Part shown: in pieces, positions 1 to 5,314 of the stretch
Layout: each line of letters starts with the position of its first letter
Numbering within the stretch: position 1 is the stretch's first letter
NCBI GenBank assembly: GCA_003453085.1
Contig: DMMK01000603.1
Location: forward strand, 1-5,314
Direction: 5' to 3'
DNA: 5,314 nucleotides
Source: Verrucomicrobiales bacterium
Lineage (GTDB): Bacteria; Verrucomicrobiota; Verrucomicrobiia; Verrucomicrobiales; Verrucomicrobiaceae
Translations under genes and position numbers: made by a program
The notes under the pieces: model-generated
Seen by the model: the letters and a program-made list of their open reading frames with translations, nothing else
Databases searched by the model: none
What the model was told of the DNA's origin: nothing

Positions 1-244
1 CATTCAGGAAGAGGCGGCCTCTCTGGGCAAGCCCATCCTGGTGCTGCGTGAAAACACCGAACGTCCAGAAGGCGTGGATGTGGGTGTGGCCCGTCTCGTG
101 GGGGAGCAGGCCAGCGATCTGGAAAGCCTGCTCAGCGGCGCGGTGGCGGATGCAGCCTGGTTTGACCACGCCGCCAAGGCCGAAAAAGTTTTTGGGGATG
201 GACGAGCCTCCGAACGAATCATCAGCCGCCTTCTGCAATCTTAA
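1..244 (+). CDS. wecB: UDP-N-acetylglucosamine 2-epimerase (non-hydrolysing), C-terminal fragment
   Basis: This is a partial gene that enters from the left edge. The reading frame starts at base 2 and gives 80 residues before TAA at 242-244. The fragment opens with IQEEAASLGKPILVLRENTE and continues through RPEGVDVG and LVG. This matches the conserved C-terminal, UDP-binding part of WecB/MnaA enzymes, whose usual form is SGGIQEEAPSLGKPVLVLR-x-TTERPE. The family's late GDGRAS motif is also present, as FGDGRASERI near the end. Family members interconvert UDP-GlcNAc and UDP-ManNAc in the cytoplasm and supply ManNAc-type precursors for surface glycans. About 280-300 N-terminal residues should lie outside the window. 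The stop is only 5 nt from the deacetylase start, so the gene is probably co-transcribed with the genes that follow. The family call is strong; the exact sugar nucleotide in vivo is inferred. Confidence 0.9.
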   Translation, partial: IQEEAASLGKPILVLRENTERPEGVDVGVARLVGEQASDLESLLSGAVADAAWFDHAAKAEKVFGDGRASERIISRLLQS

Positions 245-249
245 TTCCC

Positions 250-1239
250 GTGTATTTGAACCGTATCCCCGCCAGCGTCTCTCTCGACCTCGACAACCAA
301 TGGGCTTATGTAAAGACCCAGGGGCTGGATGGTTGGCAGGACTTTCCCAGCTACTTGGACTTGGTCACGCCCCGCATTCTCGACACGATGAAGCGTGCCG
401 GTCTGCGCATCACCGTGTTTGTGGTGGGCAAGGATGCCTCTTTGGAAAAGAATCACGCTGCCCTGCGCAGCCTGGCGGAAGCCGGGCACGAGATCGCCAA
501 TCACAGCCACATGCATGAGCCCTGGCTGCACCTGTACAGCGATGAGGAATTGCAGGCAGATTTCGAGCAGGCCGAAGCGGCGATTCTGGAAGCCACAGGC
601 CAGCGGCCCCTGGGCTTTCGCGGCCCAGGCTTCAGCACCTCACCGGCGGTGCGGGATCTCCTGATCCAGCGTGGTTATGTCTATGACGCCAGCCTTTTTC
701 CCACGGTGATGGGCCCGGTGGCCCGCACCTACTTTTTCATGACCTCGAAGCTTTCCGCCGAGGAAAAGGCGAAGCGGAAAGGGCTCTACGGTAGCTTCTC
801 CAGCGCCTTCTCACCCTTGTCTCCTTACCAGATCCAGCCGGGTCTGCTGGAAATGCCGGTGACGACGATGCCGCTGCTGCGCACGCCCATCCATCTCAGC
901 TACCTGCTTTTCCTCGCGCAGTATTCTCTGCCGCTTGCGAGGGCTTATTGGGACATGGCCATGACGGTGTGCCGCCTAACCAAAGTTGCTCCCTCCCTGC
1001 TGCTTCACCCCACGGATTTTCTGGATGGCACCGATGTTCCCGCCATGAGCTTTTTCCCCGCCATGCGGGGGCCTGCGGAAAAGAAGATCGAACTCGTCCG
1101 GCACACGCTCAGCAGTCTTCGCAGCCACTGGGGCACGGCCACCATGGGGCAAATTGCAGGTGATTTGATGGCACCCGTAAAACCAGACCTGTCGAGGGCC
1201 GCGAAGCCCACCCTGAATCCCGAATTAACAAGATCATGA
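250..1239 (+). CDS. Polysaccharide deacetylase family protein (CE4/NodB-like)
   Basis: The predicted product has 329 residues. All core CE4 motifs are visible. Motif 1 is SLDLDNQW (residues 11-18), with D13 as candidate base and D15 as candidate metal ligand. Motif 2 is NHSHMH (84-89), giving the HSxxH metal ligands H85 and H89. Motif 3 is FRGPGF (123-128). A late LLHPTDF (251-257) places H253 as the second catalytic residue. Such enzymes hydrolyse N- or O-acetyl groups from glycans using a divalent metal. No signal peptide is seen, so a cytoplasmic or membrane-face role on a precursor is more likely than action on an exported polymer. A hydrophobic stretch at about 215-240 could pack internally or touch the membrane. 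The start is GTG at 250, with TTG at 256 as the alternative; the first in-frame ATG is internal, after motif 1. No clear Shine-Dalgarno is present, so coupling to the upstream stop 5 nt away is likely. The stop overlaps the next start (ATGA). The substrate is unknown. Confidence 0.88.
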   Translation: MYLNRIPASVSLDLDNQWAYVKTQGLDGWQDFPSYLDLVTPRILDTMKRAGLRITVFVVGKDASLEKNHAALRSLAEAGHEIANHSHMHEPWLHLYSDEELQADFEQAEAAILEATGQRPLGFRGPGFSTSPAVRDLLIQRGYVYDASLFPTVMGPVARTYFFMTSKLSAEEKAKRKGLYGSFSSAFSPLSPYQIQPGLLEMPVTTMPLLRTPIHLSYLLFLAQYSLPLARAYWDMAMTVCRLTKVAPSLLLHPTDFLDGTDVPAMSFFPAMRGPAEKKIELVRHTLSSLRSHWGTATMGQIAGDLMAPVKPDLSRAAKPTLNPELTRS

Positions 1240-2021
1240 AACGCATCGAATCTGTCGCCGTTGTCCTGCCGGCCTTCAATGAGGAGAAAGACCTGCCTGC
1301 ACTGCTGGCAAGGATTCAGGAAACACTTACGGCCCAGCCCTTCCGTTATCAGGTCATCGTCGTGGATGATGGATCCAAAGATCGCACCGCCGAAATCGCC
1401 ACGGAGGCCGCCAAGGTGATGCCGCTGACCCTGATTCAGCATGGTGTCAACAAAGGGCTTGGTATGGGTATCCAGACAGGTCTGTCTAGCGCCATGAAGG
1501 TGGCAGATGTGGTCGTGGTCATGGACTCCGACAACACCCATGACCCGATCTACGTGATGGACATGGTGAAGCGGCTGGAAGAGGACGATGTGCAATTGGT
1601 CATCGCCTCCCGCTACCAGCCGGGCAGCGTCATTGTGGGGCTTTCCGCCTTCCGCAAGCTGCTGAGCCTCGGCTGCTTTTTGCTGATGAAGACCATCGTT
1701 CCCTTCCGGGGCGTGCGCGATTATTCCACCGGTTTCCGGGCCTACGACAGCAGCCTGCTCCAGCGCATGGCGCAGACCTACGGGGAGGACAAGCTGGTGG
1801 AGGAAAGCGGCTTTGTTTGCATGCTGGAGGTGCTACTGAAACTCCGCAGCATTGGCACCAAAGCTGCCGAGATTCCCTACACCCTGCGTTATGACCTGAA
1901 GGCTGGCGTCAGCAAGCTGCGCATCTGGAAAACGCTGAAGCGCTACCTGGCCGTGGTGAACCGTTACCGGTCCAAAAGACCGGATGCTGCCGGTCTGGTT
2001 GCTCAGCAAGCCAAGGCGTAA
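1236..2021 (+). CDS. GT2 family glycosyltransferase, dolichyl-phosphate mannose synthase-like
   Basis: The product has 261 residues with a GT-A fold signature. It shows PAFNEE (12-17), VDDGSKDRT (43-51), the nucleotide-sugar loop NKGLGMGIQTGL (72-83) and the metal-binding DSDNTHDP (97-104, with D97 and D99 as the DxD pair). ASRY (124-127) and RDYSTGFRAY (161-170) follow; the latter corresponds to the conserved (R)D-x-(T/S)-S/T-GFR-x-(Y) segment of DPM1/DpmA-type enzymes. Those enzymes transfer a sugar from a nucleotide donor to a polyprenyl-phosphate carrier at the cytoplasmic membrane face. The C-terminus ends in a basic helix-rich tail (RIWKTLKRY...NRYRSKR) and lacks the transmembrane pair found in some relatives. 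One hydrophobic patch lies near 142-156. The ATG at 1236 overlaps the deacetylase stop by 4 nt, which fixes the start and suggests translational coupling. Donor and acceptor cannot be read from the sequence. Confidence 0.9.
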   Translation: MKRIESVAVVLPAFNEEKDLPALLARIQETLTAQPFRYQVIVVDDGSKDRTAEIATEAAKVMPLTLIQHGVNKGLGMGIQTGLSSAMKVADVVVVMDSDNTHDPIYVMDMVKRLEEDDVQLVIASRYQPGSVIVGLSAFRKLLSLGCFLLMKTIVPFRGVRDYSTGFRAYDSSLLQRMAQTYGEDKLVEESGFVCMLEVLLKLRSIGTKAAEIPYTLRYDLKAGVSKLRIWKTLKRYLAVVNRYRSKRPDAAGLVAQQAKA

Positions 2022-2037
2022 CTGAAGAGCCCGCCCT

Positions 2038-3345
2038 ATGGATTCTGCCCAACCTGCCCCACGCTCCGTTCTCATTCTCGGGGGCGGCATCAGCGGCCTC
2101 GTCTGCGCCTTGAAACTCGCGGAGCAGGGGCGTGCGGTCACGCTCCTGGAAGGCTCGGATCAACTGGGAGGTCTCGGCACCTTCTTTGAGCATGATGGGC
2201 GCACCTTCGAAAAATTTTACCACTGCATGCTGCCCAGCGACGGTCCCCTCCTGGGCGTGCTGGAGCACCTGGGATTGACCCCTGAGATTTACTGGAGGCC
2301 CAGTTCCTTTGCGTATGCGAATGCCGGGCGCATCTACCCGCTGAACACACCGGTGGACCTGCTGCGCTTCTCCCCGCTGCCGTTTGCGGACCGGATCCGT
2401 GTCGGCATCACCGGGGCCTGGGGCCGCGTGTGCTCCGCCAAGGGACTCGATGACATCACCACTTCGCAATGGCTGCAGGGGCTCTCTGGCAAACGTGCCT
2501 TTGCCACCTTCTGGAAGCCCATGCTGGAGGCCAAGTTTGGCGACCGTTATCACGACGTCCCGGCCCTATGGTTCTGGACCCGGTTCAATCGCGAAAAGGG
2601 CGAGAGCAAAGGTGAGGTGAAGGGGTATATCCGGGGCGGTTACAAACGCATCACGGAGACCTTCGCGAGACGCCTGGGGGAACTGGGCGTCACCCTGCGG
2701 ATGAATGAGAAGATCGAGTCCATTGATCTCGATGCCGACGGCCATCCCGTGGTGCAGACCGCTGTCGGCGAGCTGCGCGCGGATGAATTGCTGATCACCT
2801 TGCCCTGGCCAACGCTGGCCAAAACCGCCACGGCGGCCTTCAAAAGCCGCGCAGCGGTGCCCTCCTGGGACATTGATTTTCAGGGCGTGATCAACCATGT
2901 GCTGTTCCTCAAACGGCCTCTGACGAAGCATTATTGGTTAGCCACCCCGGAGCCCTGCCATCCCTTTGACGGCGTGGTGGAAACCTCCACCCTCACGGAT
3001 GAGGCGGATCGCGGGCAGGGAAGGCATGTGGTTTACCTGACCAAGTACGTGCATCGCACCGATCCTCGCTTCACCCAGCCGGAGGATGAGATCAAACGCT
3101 CCTGGTTCAGTGCGCTGCAAAAGCTTTTCCCCGACCTGAAAGACGGCGACCTGGAGGCGGACTACATCTTCCGCGCCCCCTTTGTGGAGCCCATCTACAC
3201 ACGCGGCTTTGGCCGCAAAAGGCCACCGGAAACCCTGATCCCCGGCAAAGTCTCCCTGGCCACGACCGCCCAGGTATACCCCGTGGTCACCTCCTGGAAT
3301 GGCAGTGTCATCCAGGCAGAAAAGACCGTTGGGCAAATGTGTTGA
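2038..3345 (+). CDS. FAD-dependent oxidoreductase, amine oxidase/protoporphyrinogen-oxidase-like (NAD(P)-binding Rossmann N-terminus)
   Basis: The product has 435 residues. The N-terminus contains a classical dinucleotide-binding fold: VLILGGGISGL (11-21; G15, G17, G20), then the ribose-binding acid E38 at the end of strand 2, then DQLGGLG (41-47). FEKFYH follows at 58-63. A C-terminal segment (SLATTAQVYPVVTSWNGSVI, 406-425) lies where the family closes the FAD site. Length and layout fit the HemY/phytoene-desaturase/UDP-galactopyranose-mutase-like superfamily (COG1232 type). Members with a FEKFYH-type segment are often found in glycan clusters, where the substrate is generally unknown. Possible roles are oxidation or isomerisation of a sugar or of a prenyl lipid. 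No signal peptide is present, so the protein is probably cytoplasmic. ATG at 2038 lies 16 nt after the transferase stop, with a weak purine stretch GAAGAG at 2024-2029 as possible ribosome site. It appears to be the last gene of the operon. The fold call is firm; the reaction is not. Confidence 0.85.
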   Translation: MDSAQPAPRSVLILGGGISGLVCALKLAEQGRAVTLLEGSDQLGGLGTFFEHDGRTFEKFYHCMLPSDGPLLGVLEHLGLTPEIYWRPSSFAYANAGRIYPLNTPVDLLRFSPLPFADRIRVGITGAWGRVCSAKGLDDITTSQWLQGLSGKRAFATFWKPMLEAKFGDRYHDVPALWFWTRFNREKGESKGEVKGYIRGGYKRITETFARRLGELGVTLRMNEKIESIDLDADGHPVVQTAVGELRADELLITLPWPTLAKTATAAFKSRAAVPSWDIDFQGVINHVLFLKRPLTKHYWLATPEPCHPFDGVVETSTLTDEADRGQGRHVVYLTKYVHRTDPRFTQPEDEIKRSWFSALQKLFPDLKDGDLEADYIFRAPFVEPIYTRGFGRKRPPETLIPGKVSLATTAQVYPVVTSWNGSVIQAEKTVGQMC

Positions 3346-3462
3346 TGCTGAGGGGGATAAAAAATGGAGAGGCTTGATTTGATTTTCTTATGACTCAGGG
3401 ATTAAGTAAATGACGGGTGCCGCCCTGTGTCAGGGCTGCAGCCTGTATCTTCATTTTTAACT
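3346..3462 (+). promoter_or_regulatory. Intergenic leader upstream of the protease gene; possible promoter region
   Basis: This 117-nt gap is visibly richer in A/T than the flanking genes, especially from about 3357 to 3411. It separates the tightly packed operon from a gene of different character, so it should hold the protease promoter. A possible but poor pairing is TTGATT at 3379-3384 with TTAAGT at 3402-3407, spaced 17 nt. The -10 match is only 3 of 6, so the exact promoter is not assigned. No terminator with a strong stem and T-run is seen after the flavoprotein stop, so read-through from the operon is possible. The sequence just before the ATG (TCATTTTTAACT) has no Shine-Dalgarno. Confidence 0.3.
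3422..3445 (+). other. Two overlapping alternative hairpins in the protease 5' leader
   Basis: GCCCTG (3422-3427) and CAGGGC (3431-3436) form a perfect 6-bp stem with a 3-nt loop. The same CAGGGC can instead pair with GCCTG (3441-3445), with one bulged G and a TGCA loop at 3437-3440. The two structures share one arm and so exclude each other. The structure ends 17 nt before the ATG at 3463. The T-run at 3453-3457 is 7 nt beyond the second hairpin, so this is not a textbook terminator. The pairing is visible; any regulatory role is speculation. Confidence 0.3.
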
Positions 3463-5070
3463 ATGAGAACCACTCTTTCTTTTGCCCTTCTGTGCCTGAA
3501 TCTCCTGGTTTTGACAGGACTATCCTTGGCGGAAGACTTGGTGACTTCGGATGGTCGTACTTTCAAGGGGGTTCGAGTCCTCAAGGAAGAAGCTGACAAG
3601 ATCAAAATCAGCCACTCGGATGGCATTTCGAGCATTCCGAAAAAAATGGTGCCGGCAGAGTTCTTCCAGGCTCATGAGCTTACAGCTCCGCCCGAGGATG
3701 CCGCCATGGATGCAAAGGTGGAAATGCAGGCCAAAATGAAGCTCTTTGCAGATCAGTTCCCCACCTTCACCACCAAAGACGGGCGCGAGTTTAAGGCGTC
3801 GGAGATCACAGCCATTGAACCGAACGGGTTGAAACTGATGGCGGCCTCCGGCATCGTCCGAATTCGGTTTCTCGATATCCCTGAAAAGTACAAAACTGCT
3901 CTGGGCTATGATCCTATGGCGGCTGCCGAATACGAGCGGGCTCAGGAAGCGGCCCAGGCCGAATCGCAGGAGATGCGGCAAAAAATGAGCAATGCGGCAA
4001 GCATCGTGGATGCTATCTCTTCGCGCGTACGGTTGGTGTTGATTCAGAACGTGGGCAAAGGCTGGATGTGTTCTGGATCCCTGCTGCGCACCGTGGAGGA
4101 AGAGCAGATCACTTCGCGTCCAGGCTCTCCGCTTTCGGGACCCGCCGTGATCTATGAAAAGCGCAATGTCAGCAAAACGGTGGTCGTGGGGGAGCTTGAT
4201 CAGTTGATTGTTTTTGGCCTGCCCATTTATGGAAGTTCGACAGTGAATGACAGTAAGCGGGTGTGGGAAGGAACCATCTACAACATGGGGAAGTATGAAT
4301 TCAACACCACCGGTGGAGAACGGTTGACCATTGAAGCCTTCCACACGGACCGCAACGCGAGCCTGAATTTTGTAGCGAAGCACGGCGTGGGACAACTGGT
4401 TTCAGCGCAAGGGGAGCAGGTCGTGGCCGCAGGCTCCGGCGGAGTGCTTGTCGGCAACGGTACTGGTTTTGCCATCTCCGAGGACGGCTACATTGCCACA
4501 GCCTACCATGTGGTGGACGACGCGACGGACATTCAAGTTTATGTCGGCAAAAAGCCGATCTCAGCCAAAGTGGTGGCCAGGGATCGGCGCAACGATCTGG
4601 CGATTCTGAAGGTTGATGCCGAGACCCAGCCTCTGCCGGTATCTGACAAGGAGCCGGAATCGCTGGGACAGCAGCTCTTTACGATCGGGTTTCCGTTGTT
4701 AGACCAGTTGGGGGCAAAACCGAAGTACACCCAAGGAAGCGTCTCCGGATTGGACGGGGGCATCTACAATGAAAAGGGGGCCTTTCAGTTCAGCATCCCC
4801 ATTCAGCCAGGAAACTCTGGCGGGCCCGTCTGTGCGGAAGATGGAACGGTCCTCGGCGTGGTGGCGAGCACCATTTCGACTCTCGCCAGCGGTGTGCAAA
4901 ACAATGCGGTGCCCCAAAATGTGAACTTTGCGACGAAGAGTTCAATGCTGAGGAAGCTGATCAAGACGCGGCCCGAGATCAAGACGGTGGAGAGCTTGGA
5001 CTCCAATGATGCCCAGGCTGCCGTGGTTAAAGCCACGTATCTGATCATGGTTTCCTCCAAGAAAGGCTAA
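3463..5070 (+). CDS. Secreted S1C (HtrA/DegP-like) trypsin-fold serine protease with N-terminal repeat modules, no PDZ domain
   Basis: The product has 535 residues from the ATG at 3463. Residues 1-23 form a signal peptide (basic MR, hydrophobic core, likely cleavage after SLA before ED), so the protein is exported to the periplasm or surface. Two related beta modules follow, at about 25-65 and 101-143. Both start with an acidic DGR-x-F-K turn and end near an I-P or D-I-P element. The segment at about 150-177 is rich in Ala, Glu and Gln and may be a coiled coil. Residues 178-310 form a beta-rich domain I do not recognise. The protease domain spans about 325-505. His349 lies in ATAYHVV, Asp378 in RRNDLAILKV and Ser452 in PGNSGGPV, a complete triad with the family's GNSGGP motif. 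Only about 80 residues follow the serine, so there is no room for the PDZ domains usual in DegP/DegS. A GTG at 3427 would add 12 residues before the signal peptide and is disfavoured. The target is unknown; quality control or processing of envelope proteins is plausible. Confidence 0.88.
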   Translation: MRTTLSFALLCLNLLVLTGLSLAEDLVTSDGRTFKGVRVLKEEADKIKISHSDGISSIPKKMVPAEFFQAHELTAPPEDAAMDAKVEMQAKMKLFADQFPTFTTKDGREFKASEITAIEPNGLKLMAASGIVRIRFLDIPEKYKTALGYDPMAAAEYERAQEAAQAESQEMRQKMSNAASIVDAISSRVRLVLIQNVGKGWMCSGSLLRTVEEEQITSRPGSPLSGPAVIYEKRNVSKTVVVGELDQLIVFGLPIYGSSTVNDSKRVWEGTIYNMGKYEFNTTGGERLTIEAFHTDRNASLNFVAKHGVGQLVSAQGEQVVAAGSGGVLVGNGTGFAISEDGYIATAYHVVDDATDIQVYVGKKPISAKVVARDRRNDLAILKVDAETQPLPVSDKEPESLGQQLFTIGFPLLDQLGAKPKYTQGSVSGLDGGIYNEKGAFQFSIPIQPGNSGGPVCAEDGTVLGVVASTISTLASGVQNNAVPQNVNFATKSSMLRKLIKTRPEIKTVESLDSNDAQAAVVKATYLIMVSSKKG

Positions 5071-5109
5071 GTCTGTCTTGGCGGCGGCTTTGTCTCCCTG
5101 CGAGAGGGA
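5071..5109. terminator. Convergent intergenic spacer with a weak hairpin, possible bidirectional terminator
   Basis: Only 39 nt separate the protease stop (+) from the dehydratase stop (-), so the two genes converge. TCCCT (5095-5099) and AGGGA (5105-5109) can form a 5-bp stem with a 5-nt loop directly beside the - strand stop. There is no T-run on either strand, so an intrinsic terminator is doubtful. Position is the main argument for a termination role. Confidence 0.2.
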
Positions 5110-5314
5110 TCAAAGTGAGACGCCGCGTTTCCAGGGGAGAAAGTCGTCCTGACCTAGGGCGACGGCCTTGGGAGTGTAGTCGCCGCTGGCGGTGGCGATG
5201 CAGAGTTCCAGGAGGCTTTCGCCCATTTCCTCCACACTCTTGCCTCCATCAATGATGGGGCCGGTGTCGAAGTCCAGAATGTCGCCCATGCGTGCCATGA
5301 GGGTGCTGTTGGTG
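5110..5314 (-). CDS. UxaA-family hydro-lyase (altronate/galactarate dehydratase-like), C-terminal fragment
   Basis: This is a partial gene read on the - strand from the right edge to TGA at 5110-5112, giving about 67 residues. The frame stays open to the window end with no start in evidence; the Met at 5296-5298 is internal. The sequence runs TNSTLMARMGDILDFDTGPI, then a GGKSVEEMGE helix, then an ASGDYTPKA segment and a final DFLPWKRG. This resembles the C-terminal end of the UxaA/GarD family, where a '(S)NT-x(5,6)-M-x-D-x-(D/N)-x-(N/D)-x-G' stretch is followed by an E-x-x-GEE helix, 'ASGE-x-T' and 'F-x-PW'. Characterised members dehydrate D-altronate or galactarate to 2-keto-3-deoxy acids in the cytoplasm. 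Many homologues act on other sugar acids, so the substrate is left open. It faces away from the other genes and is unlikely to share their regulation. Confidence 0.75.
   Translation of the reverse strand, partial: TNSTLMARMGDILDFDTGPIIDGGKSVEEMGESLLELCIATASGDYTPKAVALGQDDFLPWKRGVSL

Noticed and set aside
48..518. + strand frame of 156 codons overlapping the epimerase end and the deacetylase start
   Set aside because: It is out of frame with two well-supported genes, and its translation shows low-complexity, Arg/Pro/Trp-rich sequence without a domain.
1005..2553. Two sizeable - strand frames (1005-1595 and 1909-2553) opposite the deacetylase, transferase and flavoprotein genes
   Set aside because: Both cross gene boundaries of confidently assigned + strand genes and show no family motifs. 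They are shadows of codon bias.
3343..3420. Rho-independent terminator after the flavoprotein gene
   Set aside because: I found no stem of useful length followed by a T-run. The AT-rich stretch alone is not enough.
3427..3462. GTG at 3427 as the protease start
   Set aside because: It would put 12 polar residues before a good signal peptide. The ATG at 3463 gives the standard MR-hydrophobic start, and the GTG sits inside a hairpin.
3463..3534. Lipoprotein signal peptide, because of a Cys at residue 11
   Set aside because: The Cys lies inside the hydrophobic core with ALLC before it, which is not a proper lipobox. The SLA-ED site fits signal peptidase I better.
3520..4395. Long open frame on the - strand (291 codons) opposite the protease gene
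   Set aside because: It lies fully antisense to a gene with intact catalytic motifs. Its translation is rich in His, Arg and Phe in the way of a GC-biased shadow frame, with no recognisable domain.
1..5314. Mobile elements, CRISPR arrays, tRNA or rRNA genes, or a defence system
   Set aside because: No direct-repeat arrays, transposase or nuclease motifs, or tRNA-like cloverleaf sequence were noticed by eye. The window is accounted for by metabolic and envelope genes.

Overview
The window holds the end of a polysaccharide-biosynthesis operon on the + strand, then a separate secreted serine protease gene on the + strand, and finally the 3' end of a convergent sugar-acid dehydratase gene on the - strand. 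The DNA is GC-rich and densely coding. The N-terminal 'DGR-x-F-K' beta modules of the protease, each followed by a conserved I-P or L-D-I-P element and a 'GYDP' linker, resemble proteins common in Verrucomicrobiota (Prosthecobacter-like relatives). That phylum assignment is an inference from protein style and has not been tested by a search.

Region 1 (1-3345) contains four co-directional genes: the C-terminus of a WecB-type UDP-GlcNAc 2-epimerase, a CE4-type polysaccharide deacetylase, a GT2 glycosyltransferase of the dolichyl-phosphate-mannose-synthase type, and a FAD-dependent amine-oxidase-like protein. The junctions are very tight (5-nt gap, 4-nt ATGA overlap, 16-nt gap), which implies one transcript and translational coupling. 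A plausible joint role is making and modifying an amino-sugar-containing surface glycan or a lipid-linked sugar. The epimerase would supply UDP-ManNAc, the transferase would move a sugar (probably to a lipid carrier), and the deacetylase would remove N- or O-acyl groups. The flavoprotein would perform a redox or isomerisation step whose substrate cannot be read from the sequence.

Region 2 (3346-3462) is a relatively AT-rich intergenic stretch with two overlapping, mutually exclusive short hairpins just before the next gene. It marks the operon boundary, although no convincing terminator is visible.

Region 3 (3463-5070) encodes an exported S1C (HtrA/DegP-like) trypsin-fold protease. It has an intact His-Asp-Ser triad and no PDZ domain. 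In place of PDZ domains it carries two N-terminal repeat modules, a coiled-coil-prone linker and an unrecognised beta-rich middle domain.

Region 4 (5071-5314) is a 39-nt convergent spacer followed by the C-terminus of an UxaA-family (altronate/galactarate dehydratase-like) enzyme, which is unrelated to the glycan operon.

No RNA genes, insertion sequences, CRISPR arrays or phage features were seen. The most distinctive item is the protease architecture. The rest is a fairly ordinary glycan locus with an unusual combination of enzymes.
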